Below are positions 35,211 to 44,449 of a DNA stretch of 64,000 bases, in pieces. The translations under genes and the position numbers were made by a program. Source of the DNA: Acidobacteriota bacterium. GTDB taxonomy: Bacteria; Acidobacteriota; Terriglobia; Terriglobales; Acidobacteriaceae. Location of the stretch: the NCBI GenBank assembly GCA_013289795.1, contig JABCZH010000007.1, forward strand, positions 124,001 to 188,000. Direction: 5' to 3'. The notes beneath the pieces are model-generated. The model searched no databases. It was not told where the DNA came from and worked only from the letters and a program-made list of their open reading frames with translations. Positions within the stretch are counted from its first letter, which is position 1, and the number at the start of each line of letters is the position of its first letter.

Positions 35211-35836
35211 ATGAAGGAGCAACAAGAGGCGGTTCGCGGCCTAGGTGTGGCAGCTGTAGTCTGTCTCGCCATTGTCTTCGTGTCGCTCAACGTCAAAGCG
35301 CAAGAGCTTGCCGCGTCTGAACGAATAGAAATTGTTACGCATTTCGATACCGGACTCCCTCCGGGGGTGGGTGCGCCCGTTTGCCTGAAAGGCGATGGCC
35401 GTATCGGAAGGGTCAAAGATGTTCGCTTGATGTTCGGGCATGAATCCACTCATGATCTCTGGGAAGTGGTCATGGATCTAGATGCACGTTACGCGTCCAA
35501 GATGTCAGCTGACTCTGTTGCTACTCGGTGGCTGCACCGGACGAGGGTAGCAATTGCGATTCTCTCGAAAGGCTACCCTTTGTAGAAATAGGCGAAGATT
35601 CTTCCCATCTGCCCATACAGAGTCACACCGTGCTTGAAGGTAGGGTCACGTACGCCGCTGAGATCGGGTACATGCTCCCGAAGAGCTGGACGAGAAGGAC
35701 GGTTAACTCGATCACCCATTTCATCGTGATGGACATCGGTATCGTCTATGTCGAGTTGATTGGCGGAGCGATCATACTCCTCGCCGGGGTGGTGCTGGCC
35801 ATCCTCATATACCGTCGCAGGGCCTTAGTTCGATAG
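35211..35836 (+). pseudogene. MCE/MlaD-like membrane-anchored protein, frameshifted
   Basis: The first frame (35211-35585) has a membrane or signal helix (VAAVVCLAIVFVSLNVKA) and then an MCE/MlaD-type strand pattern: FDTGLPPGVGAPVCLKGDGR, IGRVKDVRLMF, and ADSVATRW. It hits a stop at 35583. A second frame, open to 35836, continues the likely product from about PFVEIGEDSSHLP and ends with a membrane helix (IIYVELIGG... region, AIILLAGVVLAILIYRRR). The switch point is near the CTACCCTTTGTAG bases around 35570-35585. MCE proteins carry lipids between membranes. The gene is split either by a true mutation or a sequencing error. No permease or ATPase partner is present. Confidence 0.5.
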
Positions 35837-35977
35837 GTAGAAGCCTGTTGTCTCCGGCAACACTTTCTTAAAGGCCACGTCCAGCTTTCCGGCCACGTTC
35901 TGCATGCATCCAGGAGAGAGGTGAGCGTACCGCTTCGTCATGTTCAGCGTCTTGTGGCCGAGCGGCCCCAGAAATTG
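35825..35977 (-). pseudogene. C-terminal remnant of a tyrosine recombinase (integrase)
   Basis: The last 50 codons of a minus-strand frame read LGPLGHKTLNMTKRYAHLSP followed by GCMQNVAGKLDVAFKK, which is the typical C-terminal end of phage-type integrases (LGHxTxxMTxRYAHLSP), including the catalytic His of LGH and the catalytic Tyr of RYAHLS. The upstream part, with the first Arg and the rest of the catalytic domain, is absent. The frame can be extended to 36076 but that part is not integrase-like. Its position 0.75 kb from tRNA-Glu fits a scar of an element integrated at the tRNA gene. Confidence 0.7.
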
Positions 35978-36126
35978 ACACGTGCTTATGACCGCACGCA
36001 GGCAAACCGGAAGTCGGGTGGCACAGTTTAAATGGGAGCCCCGCGCCGGGCGTGCGAAAACAATTACTCTAGTCAATCCCCTTGCTCGGCCATAACTCGT
36101 GAGTAATGGCCGATCGCACCGCGGTC

Positions 36127-38769
36127 CTAGTCGCCGACACCTGACAAAGGCAAACGTTCCGACAGGTTCGAGACCTTCAGAAAAGCACTACGGGCACCCG
36201 TCATCTGCGGGGTAAATACAACACTGATCGTGCAACTCAGATCCGGAGCCAGCATTGCAGTGCAACTGTTGGTGTGAATCGCAAAATCGCCCGGGTCCGG
36301 TCCCGTGATCGAAAACGTTCCAAGGGCCTGATCGTCCGCACCGACGTTGGTCAACTTGACAGACATCGGCGCGCTCGTGCTGCCGACTTTTGTGTTCGGG
36401 AAATTCAGCGACGTGGTAGAAGCCGTCAGCACCGGAACCATGTTGGTCTGGCGAATACGATTGTTGCCGTTGTCCGCAATCAGCAAGCTCTTTGCAGCGT
36501 TCACCGAAAGTCCGCTGTTATCCAGTGTGGCTTTGGTAGCAGGGCCGCCATCGCCTCCGAAACCTGCGGAGCCTGGGTGTTGTGGATTCCCAGCGACGGT
36601 ATCAACGGTTAGAGTCGCCGCGTCAATGCGCCGCACCAAGGAATTGCCGCCGCCACCCACATAGACGTTGCCAACAGGGTCCACTGCCACCTGCGAAGGA
36701 GTGACGGTCTTCGCGTTGATGGCCGCGCCGCCGTCACCGAAGAACCCGCGTTTGCCCGTGAAAGCAAAAGTCAGAATATCGTCGACCGGTAATCCAGATC
36801 CGCCGCATCCTAGCAGTACCGCGAGGATACAGCGCACTTTATTATTCTGCGTGTCGGATATGTAAACATTTCCGGCCCCATCGTTCGCGACCCCAGTCGG
36901 TTGGTTGACCCTGGCCATCGTCGCCGGGCCACCGTCGCCTAAATTCCCAGGCACGCCCGTCCCTGCGGCGGTCGTGATATTACCCTGATTCGGGCCGCTG
37001 AGGTAGACCTGGCGCACACGGTTTCCGAATGAGTCTGCAATGTACAGATTCCCTAGATTATCGACGGACAACGCGGTTGGGCTGGTGAAAGCCGCAGTTG
37101 GCCCAGTCGCAGAGCCTCCATCTCCGCACAGGTCGGTCGGCGGATCGCACTGTACGTTATAGTTCCCAGCAATAGTCGAGATCACGCCGCTGGGAGAAAT
37201 CTCGCGGATGACATAATTGAGACTGTCTGAGACGAAAATGTTGCCGGAGTTGTCTATTGCGACACCGAATGGAGCGTTGAGCGTCGCGCTTGTGGCCTGG
37301 CGGGTGTCCCCGCTCCAGCCAGCGCTGCCGGTGCCAGCGATCGTACTGATGGTTCCGCCGCTGACTTTGCGAATCCGGTTGTTGGCTGTGTCCGCGATGT
37401 AGAAGTTCCCATTATTGTCCCAAGTCACCGACTGCGGATTGGCGAGGGTTGCCGAAGTTGCCAGACCCCCGTCGCCTTCTGACACACCTCCGGCAAAGGT
37501 GCTGATCGTATTCGATACCACTTCGCGCACCCGCTGGTTGCCGGTATCACCAACCCAGATAGTGCCTGCCGAATCCACCAGGACCGCATAGGGGAAGTCG
37601 AGGCACGCGCTCGTGGGGGGGCCCTTATCACCGCAGAAACCCTGTATTCCGCTGCCCACAGCGGTTCCGATGATCGCTTTGTTGTTTATTTCGCGGATGC
37701 GGTGGTCCAATCGGTCGGCGATATAGAGATTTCCTGCCGAATCGAACGCTATCCCCGATGGATCGTGAAGCTCTGCGTTCTTTGCCGGACCATCGTCGCC
37801 GCAGGAGTTGGTGCAGACTTTTCCGGTGCCTGCGATGTTAACGATATCGCCAACCTGATACTTGTGACTCATGTCGCTGCATCCCCCGATCACCGCCAGG
37901 ACACAACGAACCTTCTGATCTCTTGTATCCCCTATAAAGATGTCTTGTGACGCGTCAAGCGTGATCCCCACAGGCAGGTCTAGTTGGGCAGCCAAAGCCG
38001 GGCCGTCGTTGCCACAACCCATGGTCGGTTGACCGCACACGTGGTCCGTTCCCGCAACCGTCTGGATATCTCCTGACGGAATCATGACACCCACCACCGT
38101 GACCGTAGCCGCTTGGGTGTTCACCACCCGAATCCGGCTGTCTCCGGTATCCGCGATGTAGATATTGCCGGACTTGTCGACCACCAAACCCTGCGGTGAG
38201 TTCAGTTGCGCGCTGGTGGCGGGACCACCATCTCCGCACGGTTGGGATGTGTAATCGCTTACGGGGCATGCCTTCCCGGTGCCGGCAACCGTATTGATGA
38301 TGCCGTTCGTTACTTTACGGACGCGGTGGAGGTCGGCGATGTAGATGTTCCCGGCAGAATCAATGGCCAGTCCGGCCGGGGCACTCAGCGTCGCCTGGGT
38401 CGCCGGTTTGCCATCCCCGCTAAAACCCTTGATGCCAGTTCCGGCAAACACGCTAATCGTGCCGGAGGGGGTTACCTCGAAGACGTTGTAGCTGTATGGG
38501 GCGGCAATGTAAATGTTGCCGCTCGCATCCTCAATCACGGCGCTGGGGCCAGGGATGTCGTTGGCCGTTGCCGCACCAGAGACGACTGCGCCACCGGCCA
38601 CCGTCTGTATAGTGTTGACGCCCTGCGCGTGGGCACTCGACACCACAAAGGGCCAGCCAACGATGCATTCCAGGCAGAGCAGAGCGGCCCAAAGAAAGAA
38701 GTATGAACTGCGCCTTCGATCTACTTTGAGATGTGTGCGGATCGAACGTGAGCAGGCGATGAGATACAT
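36127..38769 (-). CDS. Secreted NHL-repeat protein with Hydin-like C-terminal domain
   Basis: The protein has 880 residues with a long N-terminal signal segment (FFLWAALLCLECIVGWPFVV ending in AHA-QG). About a dozen NHL-type propeller repeats follow, each with a variant of GLAIDSAGNIYIAD and GDGGPATxAxLNxP. The last 100 residues form an Ig-like domain of the ASPM/SPD-2/Hydin type (STTSLNFPNTKVGSTSAPMS, DFAIHTNSC). Such proteins are abundant in Acidobacteria; roles in binding or cell-surface assembly are guessed. The ATG is 3 bases after GGAGGC. The upstream leader is nearly identical to that of the propeller gene at 40851. A second long propeller gene lies just upstream. Confidence 0.9.
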   Translation of the reverse strand: MYLIACSRSIRTHLKVDRRRSSYFFLWAALLCLECIVGWPFVVSSAHAQGVNTIQTVAGGAVVSGAATANDIPGPSAVIEDASGNIYIAAPYSYNVFEVTPSGTISVFAGTGIKGFSGDGKPATQATLSAPAGLAIDSAGNIYIADLHRVRKVTNGIINTVAGTGKACPVSDYTSQPCGDGGPATSAQLNSPQGLVVDKSGNIYIADTGDSRIRVVNTQAATVTVVGVMIPSGDIQTVAGTDHVCGQPTMGCGNDGPALAAQLDLPVGITLDASQDIFIGDTRDQKVRCVLAVIGGCSDMSHKYQVGDIVNIAGTGKVCTNSCGDDGPAKNAELHDPSGIAFDSAGNLYIADRLDHRIREINNKAIIGTAVGSGIQGFCGDKGPPTSACLDFPYAVLVDSAGTIWVGDTGNQRVREVVSNTISTFAGGVSEGDGGLATSATLANPQSVTWDNNGNFYIADTANNRIRKVSGGTISTIAGTGSAGWSGDTRQATSATLNAPFGVAIDNSGNIFVSDSLNYVIREISPSGVISTIAGNYNVQCDPPTDLCGDGGSATGPTAAFTSPTALSVDNLGNLYIADSFGNRVRQVYLSGPNQGNITTAAGTGVPGNLGDGGPATMARVNQPTGVANDGAGNVYISDTQNNKVRCILAVLLGCGGSGLPVDDILTFAFTGKRGFFGDGGAAINAKTVTPSQVAVDPVGNVYVGGGGNSLVRRIDAATLTVDTVAGNPQHPGSAGFGGDGGPATKATLDNSGLSVNAAKSLLIADNGNNRIRQTNMVPVLTASTTSLNFPNTKVGSTSAPMSVKLTNVGADDQALGTFSITGPDPGDFAIHTNSCTAMLAPDLSCTISVVFTPQMTGARSAFLKVSNLSERLPLSGVGD

Positions 38770-38772
38770 GGT

Positions 38773-38896
38773 GCCTCCACGGATCGGAAACTTAGTAAGC
38801 CTCGAAATTCATGCAATCTTGGGAAATTCCTCGCCAAAAGGAAACCAGCGAATTTTATGACGCAAGTCCTCGTCCGAACAGTGGACTTTCGTCTCT
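38773..38896 (-). promoter_or_regulatory. Conserved 5' leader, copy A (before the NHL gene)
   Basis: Bases 38773-38810 (38 bases, including the ribosome binding site) are identical to 41842-41879. The outer part of the block, ending in CCGAACAGTGGACTTTCG and TCTCT at 38896, is also shared with copy B, with 8 or so substitutions in between. Copy A has about 27 extra bases in the middle (38811-38842). The near-palindrome CTTAGTAAG lies at 38791-38799. It is likely a transcribed leader, perhaps with promoter at its outer end. Confidence 0.65.
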
Positions 38897-39018
38897 ACGC
38901 TCTTTGAGAATCAGCCCACACCCTTTGACTAGGTGGCATAAAAAGTCTTACAGCGTGGGATCGGGACGGTAGCGGCTGGAGAATTCCCGCAATCCCAATG
39001 CCGTGCCCGCAACGATGA

Positions 39019-40818
39019 TCAACAACTCGTTCTGGAAAGCGAACCAAAGATGTAGAACGTACCGTTGTTATAGCTGCCGTTCACTCCGCCCCCCGGTCCC
39101 ATGGTGCCCAAGTAGACATACCCATTGGCGATGGTGGGCACGGAGAATTTGGTGGCCGTAGTGATCGCGTCCACTCTGGTTGAGCATTGGCTGCTGGCGT
39201 ACAACGTCGCCATCGTGAGAGCGTCGTAAGCATAGAGTACGCCCGGCTTCGAAGTTCCGGAGATCGGCTCAACACTACCGTCTCCCCAAATCGCCCACAC
39301 AATGCCGTCCGGCGCAATTTGGCTACCAGAGTCTGACGTCACTGCCGGCGTTGTACCGAAAGCGAAGCCGTTTTTGGTAGATACTCCCGTGGTGGTGCAG
39401 ATGGGGAGCGTGGGGTTCGCACACAACGGATATTGCGTGAGACCGCCAGAAGTCCCAGCGATATAAATGTACTCTTGCACGTTGCCGTTCACATTGAATT
39501 GGCCGAAGGCCGGCGTGTTTTGGAAATAGGCAGCGTGCGGGCCCGTGGTGATTGGTACCGTTTGAATATTCTGATTGGCTGGAGCTTGACCGTTCGCGGC
39601 AGTGCAGGCGACACACGACCCCGAGACGCTGCAGGTGCCCGCATTGAACTTGCCCGGATTGGCGCGATTCATGACCCACAAGTTGCCTTCTTTTTCCCCG
39701 CTGATTGCCAGATAAGGCCAGCCCGGCACTTGTTCGTCCGGAACCAGCATTACCCCGCCCGACCCGAAATCGAGATTTTCGTTCTTGCCATGCGGCTGCA
39801 CACAATTGCGGTAGTATTGATCGGACGGCGTAAAGTAATCCGCGACGGTCAAATTAGTCGGATTCAGCTTCACGAAGGTGTCGCCAAAACTCGTGGTTCC
39901 GTCCCACTGACCGTTCCCAGTGTTGAAATAGATGTAGTTGCTGGTGCCGTCCCACCCGTATGCCAAGCCAGCTCCATCCTGCCACACTCCTCCACCCGCA
40001 CTCGATGAATCGCCCGGAGTGGTTGCGAAGCACAACGCAGGATCATTCGGTTTGGCAGTGTTATAGCCGAACACCATGCCGTTGGGCAGCGGAGCGTTCC
40101 CATCCATCATCGAGAACGCAACGTAGACGTAGTTGCTGGCGTACAGCAGCCCTGGGCGCTGAATATGCATTTGCGAAAACGGAGTCGAAGTGCTGCCGGC
40201 GGGGCAACCGGTGGGCGGAGTGATCGTGATGTGACCGATGACCTTCAGACTCGAGGTGTTGATCGCGAAGAGGGTGTGATACCAGTTGTTGGGTTGCCCG
40301 GTCTGCACATCCTGTGTCTCAGCCACCAAATAAAGTACGTCGCCGTTGATGACTGGCGTACCCAGAATGCCAACATAGGGAGCGATCGTCTGGCAATCTC
40401 CGTAGCCAATATACTGGCAGTCCACGGGATACTGACCCAGAAAGCTGCTGAGGTTAATACTGCCAAAAACCGTGCAGGGGGCTTCCGCGTTGGAGCTGGC
40501 GCCGCTGATGGCATAGAGCGTATCGTTCTCAGTGACGACATACGCCACCGTCTGAACAGAGCCTTTGAAGTTGACGGTCGATATCAGCGGCTGCGCATAA
40601 ACCTGTCCATCTACGTGAGTGGAGCAGATCTTGCCGAAGTTCGTATTCTTGAGCGTGTTGTAAAGAAGCGTGCCTTCTTGCGTATTTTCGCCCGAACGAT
40701 AGTTGTCATTGTGCCACGTGGTCACGGTGACCGTCTGGGCCCCGGACAGGAGGCTCGACGTCGGAAGCAATGCAAGACACAAGGCCAAACCAAAAAACAC
40801 AAACCGGCATTTAATCAT
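39019..40818 (-). CDS. Secreted PQQ-like beta-propeller protein
   Basis: After a signal peptide (FVFFGLALCLALLPTSSLLS) comes a long propeller-like domain without an enzyme signature: TPVINGDVLYLVAE, HTLFAINTSSLK, GNLWVMNRANPGKF, GVLYAYDALTMATLY and TIANGYVYLGTMG. These strand patterns resemble pyrroloquinoline-quinone-type or BamB-like repeats, but the quinoprotein active-site residues are not obvious. It has several Cys pairs. The ATG at 40818 follows GGAAGGA, and this start is chosen over the one at 40854. The gene is 32 bases downstream of the seven-blade propeller gene, so the two are likely co-transcribed. Function unknown. Confidence 0.82.
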   Translation of the reverse strand: MIKCRFVFFGLALCLALLPTSSLLSGAQTVTVTTWHNDNYRSGENTQEGTLLYNTLKNTNFGKICSTHVDGQVYAQPLISTVNFKGSVQTVAYVVTENDTLYAISGASSNAEAPCTVFGSINLSSFLGQYPVDCQYIGYGDCQTIAPYVGILGTPVINGDVLYLVAETQDVQTGQPNNWYHTLFAINTSSLKVIGHITITPPTGCPAGSTSTPFSQMHIQRPGLLYASNYVYVAFSMMDGNAPLPNGMVFGYNTAKPNDPALCFATTPGDSSSAGGGVWQDGAGLAYGWDGTSNYIYFNTGNGQWDGTTSFGDTFVKLNPTNLTVADYFTPSDQYYRNCVQPHGKNENLDFGSGGVMLVPDEQVPGWPYLAISGEKEGNLWVMNRANPGKFNAGTCSVSGSCVACTAANGQAPANQNIQTVPITTGPHAAYFQNTPAFGQFNVNGNVQEYIYIAGTSGGLTQYPLCANPTLPICTTTGVSTKNGFAFGTTPAVTSDSGSQIAPDGIVWAIWGDGSVEPISGTSKPGVLYAYDALTMATLYASSQCSTRVDAITTATKFSVPTIANGYVYLGTMGPGGGVNGSYNNGTFYIFGSLSRTSC

Positions 40819-40850
40819 AATTCCTTCCGGATACTCCTGCGCGCAACAAT

Positions 40851-41831
40851 TCATTCGCGAGTCCCAAATTCGATGAGGCTAGTGGGGGTTTGCGCTACCC
40901 AGACGCTGGTCCCATCAAAGATAATGCCTGATGTATTGAGCAACGTGATCTTGGACAGCAGGGTACCATCGGTGGCTCGTAACTTCATCAAGTAAGGACT
41001 GCCTGTCACCCAAATGTTCTTGCCGTCAAAAGCCAATCCGTAAGGCGCCCCCGGGGCGGCGAAGGTTCCAAGAACCTGGCCATCGCTGGCCCGCAGCTTG
41101 GACACTGAACTGCTGCCCCGGTTTGCCACCCAGATGTTGGTGCCGTCAAACACAATGCCCATTGCCCCGTTACCGACCGTATAGGTGCCAACTACAGTTC
41201 CGTCGCTCGCTCGTAACTTAGTCACGTAGTTGCGATCGCTGGTTACCCAGATATCGCTGCCGTCAAAGGCCACCGCGATTGCGCCCTCGCCCACGGCGTA
41301 AGTTCCCAATTGCCGGCCATCGTCTGCACGGAGCTTCGTAACCGAGCCATTGCCATTCGCAACCCAAATGTTAGCTCCGTCTGAGGACAGCCACCATGGG
41401 CCCTTGCCAACGCTAAATGTGCCCATATTCTTGCCGTCACTTGCCCGCAGTTTGGTCACCGTATTCTCGACATTGGAGGTAGCCCAGATGTGCGTGCCGT
41501 CAAAAGCCACGCCGTAAGGTCCGCGGCCAACGGCGAAAGTGCCCAAAACCGCTCCGTCATTCCTCCGCACCTTTGTGACAGAAGAGCCGTCATGGTTGGC
41601 GGTCCAGATATTGACCCCGTCGAAAGCCAGGCCATAAGGCTCGTCACCAACCGTGATCTTTCTTTTCGGATTCAGCGTCTCCTGGTGCGGCGTCGCTGAT
41701 TCTCGTGACTTCGCGGGTGCTGGAGCAGTTTGTGGCTGAGGGGATGGAGTGGTCGCTCTGCTTTGGCCGAAGCTGGGAAGAAGATTCGCGAGCGACAAAG
41801 CCACAAGCCCGGCGCAGACAGTCCTTCGCAT
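40851..41831 (-). CDS. Secreted seven-repeat beta-propeller protein (YncE/Vgb-like)
   Basis: Signal peptide MRRTVCAGLVALSLANLLPS, a Pro/Ala/Thr linker, then about seven repeats of roughly 42 residues, each built like PYGLAFDGxNIWVxN, SVTKLRASDG and a LGTFxVG turn. Such single-repeat propellers resemble YncE and virginiamycin B lyase. The catalytic residues of the lyase are not obvious. The start at ATG 41831 is preferred because of the signal peptide and GGAGGCG upstream; an earlier start at 42257 would add 142 unrelated residues. The leader is a copy of that of the NHL gene. Confidence 0.83.
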   Translation of the reverse strand: MRRTVCAGLVALSLANLLPSFGQSRATTPSPQPQTAPAPAKSRESATPHQETLNPKRKITVGDEPYGLAFDGVNIWTANHDGSSVTKVRRNDGAVLGTFAVGRGPYGVAFDGTHIWATSNVENTVTKLRASDGKNMGTFSVGKGPWWLSSDGANIWVANGNGSVTKLRADDGRQLGTYAVGEGAIAVAFDGSDIWVTSDRNYVTKLRASDGTVVGTYTVGNGAMGIVFDGTNIWVANRGSSSVSKLRASDGQVLGTFAAPGAPYGLAFDGKNIWVTGSPYLMKLRATDGTLLSKITLLNTSGIIFDGTSVWVAQTPTSLIEFGTRE

Positions 41832-41841
41832 TCCGATAGGC

Positions 41842-41938
41842 GCCTCCACGGATCGGAAACTTAGTAAGCCTCGAAATTCGCCAAACCAGCGGATTGTACG
41901 ACGCACATTCTCGGCCCGAACAGTGGACTTTCGTCTCT
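41842..41938 (-). promoter_or_regulatory. Conserved 5' leader, copy B (before the seven-repeat propeller gene)
   Basis: The counterpart of copy A at 38773-38896, lacking the middle insert. The first 38 bases (41842-41879) are identical to copy A, including GTGGAGGC, the ribosome binding site region of the minus strand. The outer 23-base segment ending at 41938 is also identical. The block ends sharply in both copies, which suggests duplication of a unit rather than chance conservation. Confidence 0.65.
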
Positions 41939-42469
41939 GTAGCCAGGACAACAGCCCTAGCGTGGCAAACCCATTCAGGAGCGAGACCGATCCCACCACA
42001 ATTCTTGCTGCTAGTGCTAAACGCAGGACTGCGCCAGGGGCCCACGAGCTAATCGTGCTCCTTGTACAGGATCGACCGTTCTCGTCCAGAATGATGGGTG
42101 ACACTCTCCCGTAGAGTGTTGCCATGCAACCCAAGAGTGGTAAGCCGGCTCGATCGGCGTGGTTAGCGGCGGTCGGGCTGATCTTCTCACAACGATCACG
42201 CGCGTCCACGCCCACCGACTCGATCAGAGTCGAGAGCGTGCCGGAACCGCCAGCCAACTTTCTTGCTGATGCCGGAATGGCGTGCTTTCGGCGTCCCGCA
42301 CGGCTTTGGCAAGGTCAGGGATGCCAGCGACCCCTCGCCGTGCCAGCGCAAGGAGGTGTATAATCGCGCGACGTTGGTGGCGAATAATTTCGTTTACGGT
42401 GCGAGAAGTGGTCGCCCGGCGTAGACCATGTCGATCACCCAACCGAGTGCCCAGGCTTTAGGAGACGAT
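41939..42469. other. Divergent intergenic region with a short hairpin
   Basis: About 530 bases between the propeller leader and the GH18-like gene. A perfect 7-base stem, ACACTCT (42101-42107) and AGAGTGT (42113-42119), with a 5-base loop is present. Long open frames here (for example from 42257 minus) are extensions without family resemblance. No gene is called. Confidence 0.4.
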
Positions 42470-44242
42470 GTGAAACATTCAGTGAAAAGTCATTTCGCAA
42501 ACACTTCCGTGCGGACGTTTGTCCGCGCCACTACTCTTTGCTTGTTTCTGGTGGCGGCATTCTCTACTGAAACGGCGTTCGCTCAGACCGGATATACGGG
42601 AATCTTCGGTGGCGGCCCGTTTTACAAGAATGCGGCCCCCAACATCATCGAAATAGAAAATTCCGGTTTCAGTGAAGCCATCGTGTGGAGCGTCGAAGTC
42701 AATAGCACTGGGGACTTGAATTTCAATGGAGAGTTTCCCTTGACCTCCAACGGAGTCTATGTCGGCAATCAGACCCATCCCGATTTTCCTGGGAATATGG
42801 CGCAGTTGAAGCAAGGGACGGTCAAGCGGGTCACGTTCAGCGTCGGCTCATCCAATGTTGGAGACTGGCAGGACATCACTGCCTTGATCCAGGCGCAGGG
42901 GACCGGCCCTAATAGCATCCTTTATAAGGATTTTCAAGCTCTGAAGGCTGCTATCCCAGCTCTGGATGCCATCGATTTCGACGATGAGAACAGCTATAAC
43001 TCTCCCACCACGATTGCCTTTGGGGTCATGCTCGGCCAACTGGGTTATCACGTGATGCCCGACCCGTACACCAACAACAGTTATTGGATCAACGTAGTGT
43101 CGCAAATTAACAGTCAACTGCCGGGCACAGTGGACGGAGTCCACCTCCAGGCATACGCCGGTGGCCAGGGCAACAACCCCTGCGTGGGATGGGATTTCGG
43201 GACCGTTCCTGTGTTTCCCGGCTTGTGGGACAAGAACGATACTCCCTCCCAGGTCGAGACCATCATGAGCGGCTGGCACAGCCAGTGTGGCATTATCGGC
43301 GGATTCCTGTGGCTGTACGACGATATCGTGGGCAAGGGCCTTGCGGCACAATATGCGGCCGCGATCAACACCGCAGTTGGCGCGAGCGGTTTCACGCTTT
43401 CCGGCCCCAGCAGCTTGTTCTTAAATCAGAGTGGAAAGACCGGCGGAATAATCACCATCACTCCCTCAAACGGATTTAACGGCCAGGTGACGCTGAGTCT
43501 TTCGCAACTGCCAAAGGGAGTCAAAGGAGGATTCAGAGGGCAAGGCGACAGCCGAAAAATGGGGTTCGAAGCTGGCCCTTCTGCTACTACTGGGTTGTTT
43601 CCTGTAACCGTGACTGGCACTTCGGGAAACATCATGCAGACTCTTATTTTTACTCTCGCGGTTAGTGCAGCCGTCGGCACAACCGGAACCGGCACGCAAG
43701 TGGATCTTTCTTCGGAGGTTGCGGTGTACGGTATCTATCAGGATGGCAGCAAGTATACGACCGGAGGCCTCGATGGGCTTGGGTATTCATACTCAGCGAA
43801 CCTGCTGACCGGGGCGCGCGTCCTTGACGGCGTGCTGTTCGATTTCGGTCCGGCGAATGCACCAGATGTCGTCGCTTGTAATGGCCAAACCATTTCGGTG
43901 CCACAAGGGCAGTTTTCCGATCTTGTGCTGTTTGCGACGGGCGTGAATGGGAACCAATTAGGCGAGACTTTTGTCGTCCACTACACCGACGGTACGAGCG
44001 CGCAAGTTGTTCAAAGCTTCAGCGATTGGTTCACCCCGCAGAACTTTACTCGCGAGTATGAAGCGGTCGCCATGCAATACCGAAACTTTGACGACGGCAC
44101 CAAGGACAAGCGGACGTTCAGTCTGTATGCGTATCTGTTTCCACTGAATCAGACTAAGGTCGTGCAGAGCATCACCTTACCCATCGATCCGGACGTCGTG
44201 ATACTGGCATCGACGTTGTTGCCTGCGAAAGGGGCTTATTGA
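42470..44242 (+). CDS. Secreted GH18-like protein with C-terminal beta domain
   Basis: Signal peptide (VRATTLCLFLVAAFSTETAF, cut near AQ), then a TIM-barrel-like domain of about 300 residues: YTGIFGGGPFYKNA, a GH18-type catalytic motif LDAIDFDDENSYN (DxxDxDxE with Glu present), a QAY motif in VHLQAYAGGQGN, and GGFLWLYDD. It ends with an Ig-like linker and a C-terminal beta-sandwich-like domain (YGIYQDGSKYTTGGLDGLGY). GH18 enzymes cut chitin-type N-acetylglucosamine links. The start is at GTG 42470, 5 bases after AGGAGA; ATG 42428 has no such site. Activity is likely but substrate is not known. Confidence 0.75.
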   Translation: MKHSVKSHFANTSVRTFVRATTLCLFLVAAFSTETAFAQTGYTGIFGGGPFYKNAAPNIIEIENSGFSEAIVWSVEVNSTGDLNFNGEFPLTSNGVYVGNQTHPDFPGNMAQLKQGTVKRVTFSVGSSNVGDWQDITALIQAQGTGPNSILYKDFQALKAAIPALDAIDFDDENSYNSPTTIAFGVMLGQLGYHVMPDPYTNNSYWINVVSQINSQLPGTVDGVHLQAYAGGQGNNPCVGWDFGTVPVFPGLWDKNDTPSQVETIMSGWHSQCGIIGGFLWLYDDIVGKGLAAQYAAAINTAVGASGFTLSGPSSLFLNQSGKTGGIITITPSNGFNGQVTLSLSQLPKGVKGGFRGQGDSRKMGFEAGPSATTGLFPVTVTGTSGNIMQTLIFTLAVSAAVGTTGTGTQVDLSSEVAVYGIYQDGSKYTTGGLDGLGYSYSANLLTGARVLDGVLFDFGPANAPDVVACNGQTISVPQGQFSDLVLFATGVNGNQLGETFVVHYTDGTSAQVVQSFSDWFTPQNFTREYEAVAMQYRNFDDGTKDKRTFSLYAYLFPLNQTKVVQSITLPIDPDVVILASTLLPAKGAY

Positions 44243-44449
44243 AATTTCCGGAAATATAGATGTCAATATCCTCCCCGGTCGGAGCTAGCCTGCACTACAG
44301 GAGCCCATTCTTCCAGGTGGGATGAGCATCGGGGTGCGACCACGCACTTCTGTGGTGCTTCAACTCCACAAGACCCAGACGGGGTAACAGGCTGGTGGAA
44401 CTTTCCGCCCGTGCGTCGTAATATCTAGCGATCCGGAAAGGACAATCCC

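Noticed and set aside
38843-38890. Resemblance of the leader to a cyclic di-GMP-I riboswitch (AAACC and GACGCAA segments)
   Set aside because: The resemblance is on the strand opposite to the gene, the pairing stems are missing, and copy B lacks the second segment.
40851-42257. Upstream start of the seven-repeat propeller gene giving 468 residues
   Set aside because: The signal peptide and ribosome binding site are at 41831; the extension runs through the duplicated leader.
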